A stretch of DNA of 9,329 nt from Methylococcaceae bacterium (GTDB taxonomy: Bacteria > Pseudomonadota > Gammaproteobacteria > Methylococcales > Methylomonadaceae), in contig PMDM01000078.1 in NCBI GenBank assembly GCA_003155565.1, positions 1 to 9,329 of the forward strand. The letters are read 5' to 3'. Under the pieces are notes generated by a model. The model ran no database searches. It worked only from the letters and a program-made list of their open reading frames with translations, and had not been told where the DNA came from. The translations under genes were made by a program, and so were the position numbers. This document shows, in pieces, positions 6,540 through 9,329 of this stretch. How positions within the stretch are numbered: position 1 is the first letter of the stretch; each line of letters starts with the position of its first letter.

Positions 6540-6543
6540 GGGG
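6509..6543. repeat. dispersed CTCTCC-hairpin repeat, copy 2, at the yadG-yadH junction
   Basis: CCCTCTCCCT (6510-6519) and AGGGAGAGGG (6521-6530) form a perfect 10-bp inverted repeat with one central base. The tail CTAGGGTGAGGGG matches the style of the copy at 2601-2633. The repeat encodes the last ten residues and stop of YadG. Its GAGGGG tail (6538-6543) is the only Shine-Dalgarno-like sequence upstream of the yadH ATG at 6553. Confidence 0.8.
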
Positions 6544-6552
6544 TATCAAACC

Positions 6553-7317
6553 ATGAACTACAGCATTGCCCTCAAAACCATCGTCAAAAAAGAAGTCTAT
6601 CGCTTCGTTCGGATATGGCCGCAAACCCTGTTGCCGCCAGCCATCACGACGGCCTTATACTTCCTGATTTTTGGCAAGTTGATTGGTAACCGCATCGGCA
6701 CCATCAGCGGTGCGACCTATATGGATTACATCGTCCCCGGCATTATCCTTATGTCCGTCATCAGCCATTCTTATTCGAATGTGGTGTCGTCGTTTTACTC
6801 CACCAAATTTCAGCGCAATATAGAAGAACTGCTGGTCGCGCCAGTACCCAACTGGGTGATCTTGAGTGGTTATATCAGCGGAGGTATTTGCAGAGGCTTA
6901 CTGGTGGGCATCGTCGTTGCGTTAATCTCCATGCTATTTGCCGACATCGTCGTGCTGCATCCCGGAATCACCATTGCCGTCGCCATTTTGACCGCCACCT
7001 TGTTCTCCTTGGCGGGATTTATAAACGCGATTCTTGCAGAAAGTTTTGACGATATTTCCATTATCCCCAACTTTGTCCTAACCCCTTTGAGCTATTTGGG
7101 CGGGGTGTTTTATTCCGTCGATATGCTGTCCGGTTTTTGGCAGAAAGTCATCATGGGCAATCCTATCCTGTACATGATTAACGCTTTCAGGTACGGCATG
7201 ATAGGCGTGACGGATGTGGACATCCAGCTTGCGATAATGATGATTGTTGGCTTTATTGTGGTGTTGGTGTTGTTTTGTTTGTATTTGTTGCATAAGGGGA
7301 TTGGGATTAAGAATTAG
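6553..7317 (+). CDS. yadH: ABC-2 exporter permease, YadH-like
   Basis: This 254-residue integral membrane protein is the permease partner of the upstream ATPase. It has the six-helix ABC-2 layout: hydrophobic segments at roughly 25-45, 57-78, 103-130, 138-162, 170-190 and 226-247. Family motifs are clear and close to E. coli YadH: RIWPQTLLPPAITTALYFLIFG (20-41), KFQRNIEELLVAPVP (85-99), SFDDISIIPNFVLTPLSYLGGVFYS (164-188) and NPILYMINAFRYGMIG (203-218). The length is normal. The ATG at 6553 lies 13 nt after the yadG stop. A GAGGGG box about 9 nt upstream lies in the tail of the hairpin repeat, so translation may depend on that repeat or on coupling. Members of this pair are related to polysaccharide and drug exporters, but the substrate here is unknown. 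Confidence 0.93.
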   Translation: MNYSIALKTIVKKEVYRFVRIWPQTLLPPAITTALYFLIFGKLIGNRIGTISGATYMDYIVPGIILMSVISHSYSNVVSSFYSTKFQRNIEELLVAPVPNWVILSGYISGGICRGLLVGIVVALISMLFADIVVLHPGITIAVAILTATLFSLAGFINAILAESFDDISIIPNFVLTPLSYLGGVFYSVDMLSGFWQKVIMGNPILYMINAFRYGMIGVTDVDIQLAIMMIVGFIVVLVLFCLYLLHKGIGIKN

Positions 7318-7544
7318 GTTATTTAATGTATCAGTGCGAAAGTTTTGGTTTTGCCATTATCTATGTAACATACGAGAAACCTTGTGCGGGGTAACATGCT
7401 CCACCCATCTTCGTCGTTATTGCTTCTACACTATGTCTAATTGGTTTATACTTGGCTCAATCAAAACAATTGATTAGATAAAGTTATGAAGAATATACGA
7501 TAAATGATACTTTTTATTAAGACAATTGATGTTGTATAACTTAC
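7318..7544. other. AT-rich non-coding stretch before the cassette-like region
   Basis: No gene or RNA gene is recognisable. The nonamer ACAATTGAT occurs at 7466-7474 and 7522-7530. No clear terminator follows yadH. The composition is more AT-rich by eye than the genes on either side, which fits the edge of an acquired segment. Confidence 0.4.
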
Positions 7545-7551
7545 GTTAGGC
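7545..7551 (+). other. GTTAGGC box, possible integron recombination junction
   Basis: GTTAGGC fits the GTTRRRY consensus of the attC/attI R' box, where integron integrases cut between G and TT. It is preceded by GTATAAC (7534-7540), one mismatch from the RYYYAAC R'' consensus. The cassette gene starts 24 nt after the box begins, as is usual for gene cassettes. An upstream attC body or attI site is not recognisable. Confidence 0.4.
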
Positions 7552-7568
7552 ATCACAAGGAGACGTCT

Positions 7569-8204
7569 TTGGATTCCGAAAAAAAGATCAGTACCGCTCT
7601 TGTTACGACCGTGAAGTCAGCAGATATCGGAGGACTGTCGAAGGAGTACGCGGAAATAGCACTGGACTCCGTTCTCTCTGAAGGTGTACTCCACGATATA
7701 CCGGTAATAAGCACCATTGTGGCTATCGGGCGCGTTGGCCTAAGCATCAACGACCAGATCTTTGCCAAGAAGCTCATTCGCTTTCTTAGCAGCCTCTCCG
7801 AACTTGAACCGGAGGAACGGGCGTCGATGATTGACCGACTAGACAGCGAGGACGGATTTCGCCATCAAGTTGGAGATCGACTGATCGAACTCTTAGACAA
7901 GATCGACTCCCACGCCAAGCCAGAAATGCTTGCCAAGGCGTTCCGCGCCTACGCCGCCGGGCTCATTGATGGCGATATGCTCAACCGCCTCAACAATGCA
8001 ATCGAGCGATTGCCGCACTATGAGATTAAGGCCGTTCGTGCGTTCCAAGCCGGCTCACCCATAGACCGGATGAACACCTCCGAAAGTACGCTTGCAGCCC
8101 TGAGCGCTGCCGGGCTAGCAATTCCCACATCAGGGTTTGACGAATTGGTCTATAAGCCAAACGCGGTGTGCGATGTTTTCATTTCCATCGGGTTGGATCG
8201 GTGA
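7569..8204 (+). CDS. uncharacterised cassette-borne protein, 211 residues
   Basis: This resembles a widespread uncharacterised family that I know only as hypothetical proteins in accessory regions. Residues 26-80 read EYAEIALDSVLSEGVLHDIPVISTIVAIGRVGLSINDQIFAKKLIRFLSSLSEL by segments. The stretch 42-60 is hydrophobic and could bury in a membrane or core. Residues 81-115 are charged and helical (EPEERASMIDRL). KPEMLAKAFRAYAAGLIDGDMLNRLNNAIERLP (117-149) and the ending LVYKPNAVCDVFISIGLD (193-210) are the other family-like blocks. There is no signal peptide, enzyme motif or nucleic-acid-binding motif. The TTG start is supported by AAGGAG at 7557-7562, 6 nt upstream. The gene lies tightly between GTTAGGC and GCCTAAC boxes. 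It is visibly richer in G+C than its AT-rich flanks, suggesting transfer. Cassette genes often serve stress, defence or toxin-antitoxin roles, but no role is shown here. Confidence 0.75.
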   Translation: MDSEKKISTALVTTVKSADIGGLSKEYAEIALDSVLSEGVLHDIPVISTIVAIGRVGLSINDQIFAKKLIRFLSSLSELEPEERASMIDRLDSEDGFRHQVGDRLIELLDKIDSHAKPEMLAKAFRAYAAGLIDGDMLNRLNNAIERLPHYEIKAVRAFQAGSPIDRMNTSESTLAALSAAGLAIPTSGFDELVYKPNAVCDVFISIGLDR

Positions 8205-8205
8205 T

Positions 8206-8307
8206 GCCTAACCCTTCAGTCGAGGGGACAAACAACGGCGGTTCACGTTTGAGCGCTTATGCCATCGCTGTGCTGCCGTTGTTAGCACCTAACCTAAAAC
8301 GTTAAGA
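8206..8307 (+). other. degenerate attC-like recombination site
   Basis: GCCTAAC at 8206-8212 fits the attC R'' box and follows the stop codon by 1 nt. The next bases, CCTTCAGTCGAGGGGAC, resemble the 5' half of attC sites I recall from proteobacterial integrons. The interior has a perfect 9-bp inverted repeat, AACAACGGC (8231-8239) with GCCGTTGTT (8275-8283). The 3' end AAAACGTTAAGA has GTTAAGA at 8301-8307, off the GTTRRRY consensus only at the last base. A GTTAG at 8281-8285 is an alternative end. The expected L' partner of AGGGGAC (GTCCCCT) is missing, so the site may be damaged or a hybrid. Confidence 0.45.
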
Positions 8308-8335
8308 ATTCGTATCACAGCAATAAAAGGAAAAT

Positions 8336-8587
8336 ATGAAAGCATTTGGAATTACAGCATTAGTATTTTCCGTAATAGGAATCTTTATTCCAGTTATCGG
8401 TTATTTTATTGCTGGGTTGTCGGGAATATTGGCATTTTTTTCCGCCGGTAATGGAACAACACTTGGTTTATCAGCAGTAATCATAAACATAGTAAATATT
8501 CTGTTTTTATCACCAAGTCTAATTTTGATTGCGTCTAATGAACACGCCATAAATGCAACGCAAATCAATGGGGTCAGACTCGATTGA
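8336..8587 (+). CDS. small hydrophobic membrane protein, second cassette-like gene
   Basis: This 83-residue protein is almost wholly hydrophobic up to residue 67. Segments 5-20 and 20-36 are joined at Pro19, and a third spans 43-66; short Gly-rich turns (GLSGILAFFSAGNGTT, 27-42) lie between. The tail (67-83) is polar. I recognise a general resemblance to tiny membrane proteins carried in Vibrio- and Shewanella-type integron cassettes, but no named family and no function. The ATG at 8336 has an AAAGGA box about 5 nt upstream. It starts 35 nt after the GTTAAGA box that would end the preceding attC-like site. No RYYYAAC box follows the stop codon; instead a cluster of palindromes begins. It is more AT-rich than the 211-residue gene, so the two probably have different origins. 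Confidence 0.65.
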   Translation: MKAFGITALVFSVIGIFIPVIGYFIAGLSGILAFFSAGNGTTLGLSAVIINIVNILFLSPSLILIASNEHAINATQINGVRLD

Positions 8588-8683
8588 TTTATGTAAATCT
8601 GGAAATCAAGGCGGATAAGTTGTAAGACGGATTAGCTGCGCAACATTGGCGACCTATCCGTTTAGATTGCCCTTTGGGCGCGG

Positions 8684-8817
8684 CGTAATCCGCCAACTGG
8701 GGTTTTCATCCGATCTCCAGGGATGGCGGCGGTGTCGATTACCGCACTTCCTCCATCCCTGGAGGTCGGAAGTGCGGTAAATGGTCTAGGACTATTGCCG
8801 CCAAATGGCGAATTACG
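8684..8817. repeat. nested and interleaved palindrome cluster
   Basis: Four inverted repeats lie in 134 bases. The outer pair is 8684-8695 with 8806-8817 (11 of 12). A 7-bp pair is 8724-8730 with 8797-8803. Pair A is 8712-8726 with 8753-8767 (14 of 15, the mismatch being G-U in RNA). Pair B is 8739-8751 with 8768-8780 (13 of 13). A and B are interleaved in order A1-B1-A2-B2, so they cannot both form as simple nested hairpins. Bases 8768-8802 are the second copy of the module at 2523-2557. Just upstream, 8610-8660 carries related GGCGGATAA / GACGGATTA / TATCCG segments. Confidence 0.7.
8768..8802 (+). repeat. dispersed module, copy 2
   Basis: This matches 2523-2557 at 28 of 35 positions. Its first 13 bases are also arm B2 of the interleaved palindrome, so the module and the hairpin arm are one unit. 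Confidence 0.6.
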
Positions 8818-8978
8818 ATAAGTGGGAAATCTTTACAGATTTAAACATGGAAGGTTTGCGTGTCTCGGCAACTGCTGAAGTACGGGACGTACTGAATGCA
8901 ACAAACGCAGGAGAGCATTTTGTCGTCCTGTGTTACCAAGCCATTCCAAGCTTCAGAATGCTGGGTTTCGATCTTTAA
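8805..8978 (+). CDS. possible small ORF or gene remnant, 57 residues
   Basis: An open frame runs from ATG at 8805 to TAA at 8976-8978. It starts MANYDKWEIFTDLNMEGL and continues with VSATAEVRDVLNATNAGEHFVVLCY, ending FRMLGFDL. The amino-acid mix looks protein-like (balanced charge, no low complexity), and I recognise no family. There is no Shine-Dalgarno sequence, and the ATG overlaps the right arm of the palindrome cluster. It may be the 3' end of a gene cut off by that element, or an internal start at 8847 could be used. Evidence for expression is absent. Confidence 0.3.
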   Translation: MANYDKWEIFTDLNMEGLRVSATAEVRDVLNATNAGEHFVVLCYQAIPSFRMLGFDL

Positions 8979-9069
8979 CTTGAACTAAGTCCATCTGTAC
9001 AAAATAATTATTTTCTAATGAAAGCCAAATAAATATCAACAAAAACAAAAAGTAATACTTCGATAATAA
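8979..9069. other. AT-rich non-coding spacer
   Basis: I see no gene, RNA or repeat here. The stretch is markedly A/T-rich between the small ORF and the MITE-like element. Confidence 0.4.
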
Positions 9070-9211
9070 TTAAGGAATCTCTGAACAAGTTGATTCCGCT
9101 CATGGTTCGACAGGCTCACCACGAACGGAATCAACCACTTACCGTTCGTCCTGAGCTTGCACCATAGGCACTTCCTTCGGTCGTCGAAGGACTTAATCAG
9201 AGTTTCCTTAA
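9070..9211. mobile_element. MITE-like element with terminal inverted repeats
   Basis: TTAAGGAATCTCTGA (9070-9084) and TCAGAGTTTCCTTAA (9197-9211) are inverted at 14 of 15 positions. Taking TAAGGAA/TTCCTTA (9071-9210) as the ends, AAT flanks both sides as a possible 3-bp target duplication. Inside, TTGATTCC (9090-9097) pairs with GGAATCAA (9127-9134) and ACGAACGG (9121-9128) with CCGTTCGT (9142-9149). The interior contains the well-known dispersed phrases GTTCGACAGGCTCA and CCGTTCGTCCTGAGCTTG. No transposase is encoded. Confidence 0.55.
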
Positions 9212-9276
9212 ATAACGCATATTGTTAGTGATGTCCAATAGCAAAGCTTGTCTTTTGGTCAGTCTTTTGTCCTCTC

Positions 9277-9329
9277 TTACATTTTCATCAACCTAGAAAA
9301 ATCGGTTGGGCCTTCCAAATCCCGTTCGC
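9277..9329 (-). CDS. possible 3' end of a minus-strand gene, cut by the window edge
   Basis: On the minus strand, an open frame enters from the right edge and ends at TAA (9277-9279). The visible residues are ERDLEGPTDFSRLMKM. This is too short to identify, and chance cannot be excluded. The other two minus-strand frames stop within the same stretch. Confidence 0.25.
   Translation of the reverse strand, partial: ERDLEGPTDFSRLMKM

Noticed and set aside
7318..8900. A complete integron with integrase
   Set aside because: No tyrosine recombinase gene or attI site is visible; only cassette-like boundaries can be supported.
8588..9329. tRNA or other RNA gene among the hairpins
   Set aside because: No cloverleaf, anticodon arm or known RNA motif is apparent; the structures fit repeats better.

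Overview
This window looks like chromosomal DNA from a gammaproteobacterium of moderate GC content. The yadG/yadH exporter pair and the ppx-type phosphatase read as clear gammaproteobacterial orthologues. The mix of an Uma2 nuclease, a broken VapBC module, a di-heme cytochrome c peroxidase and many dispersed palindromic repeats would suit a methanotroph-like (Methylococcales-type) genome. That last assignment is inference only; no diagnostic methane or one-carbon gene is present.

Layout. Positions 1-723 hold a toxin-antitoxin operon: an intact AbrB/MazE-type antitoxin overlaps a PIN toxin that a one-base frameshift has broken. Convergent to it is an Uma2-family nuclease-like gene (720-1286, minus). 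A secreted di-heme cytochrome c peroxidase follows (1440-2444, plus), with a palindrome in its leader. Positions 2445-2681 are non-coding and packed with hairpin repeats, including a MITE-like element of about 93 bp. On the minus strand, a Ppx/GppA phosphatase (3930-5429) is followed after 6 nt by a membrane-anchored protein of unknown function (2682-3923), which looks like an operon. Divergent from it are yadG (5568-6539) and yadH (6553-7317), the ATPase and permease of an ABC-2 exporter. A dispersed hairpin repeat lies at their junction, supplying the end of YadG and the ribosome binding site region of yadH.

The right part, from 7318, is accessory DNA. A 211-residue protein of unknown function (7569-8204) begins at TTG just after a GTTAGGC box and ends 1 nt before a GCCTAAC box. 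The following 100 bases look like a degenerate integron attC site. A second cassette-like gene for a tiny membrane protein follows (8336-8587). No integron integrase is present, so this would be an orphan or decayed cassette cluster. Beyond it, 8588-9329 has no gene longer than about 57 codons. It holds a nested, interleaved palindromic structure (8684-8817), a possible small ORF, a MITE-like element (9070-9211), and perhaps the tail of a minus-strand gene at the right edge.

Functional view. The core genes cover peroxide reduction in the periplasm, polyphosphate or ppGpp-linked phosphate metabolism, and export across the inner membrane. The accessory genes are one decayed toxin-antitoxin pair, one nuclease-like gene and two cassette-like genes. 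The strongest novelty candidates are the 211-residue cassette protein, the interleaved palindrome, and the repeat module shared between the two repeat clusters.
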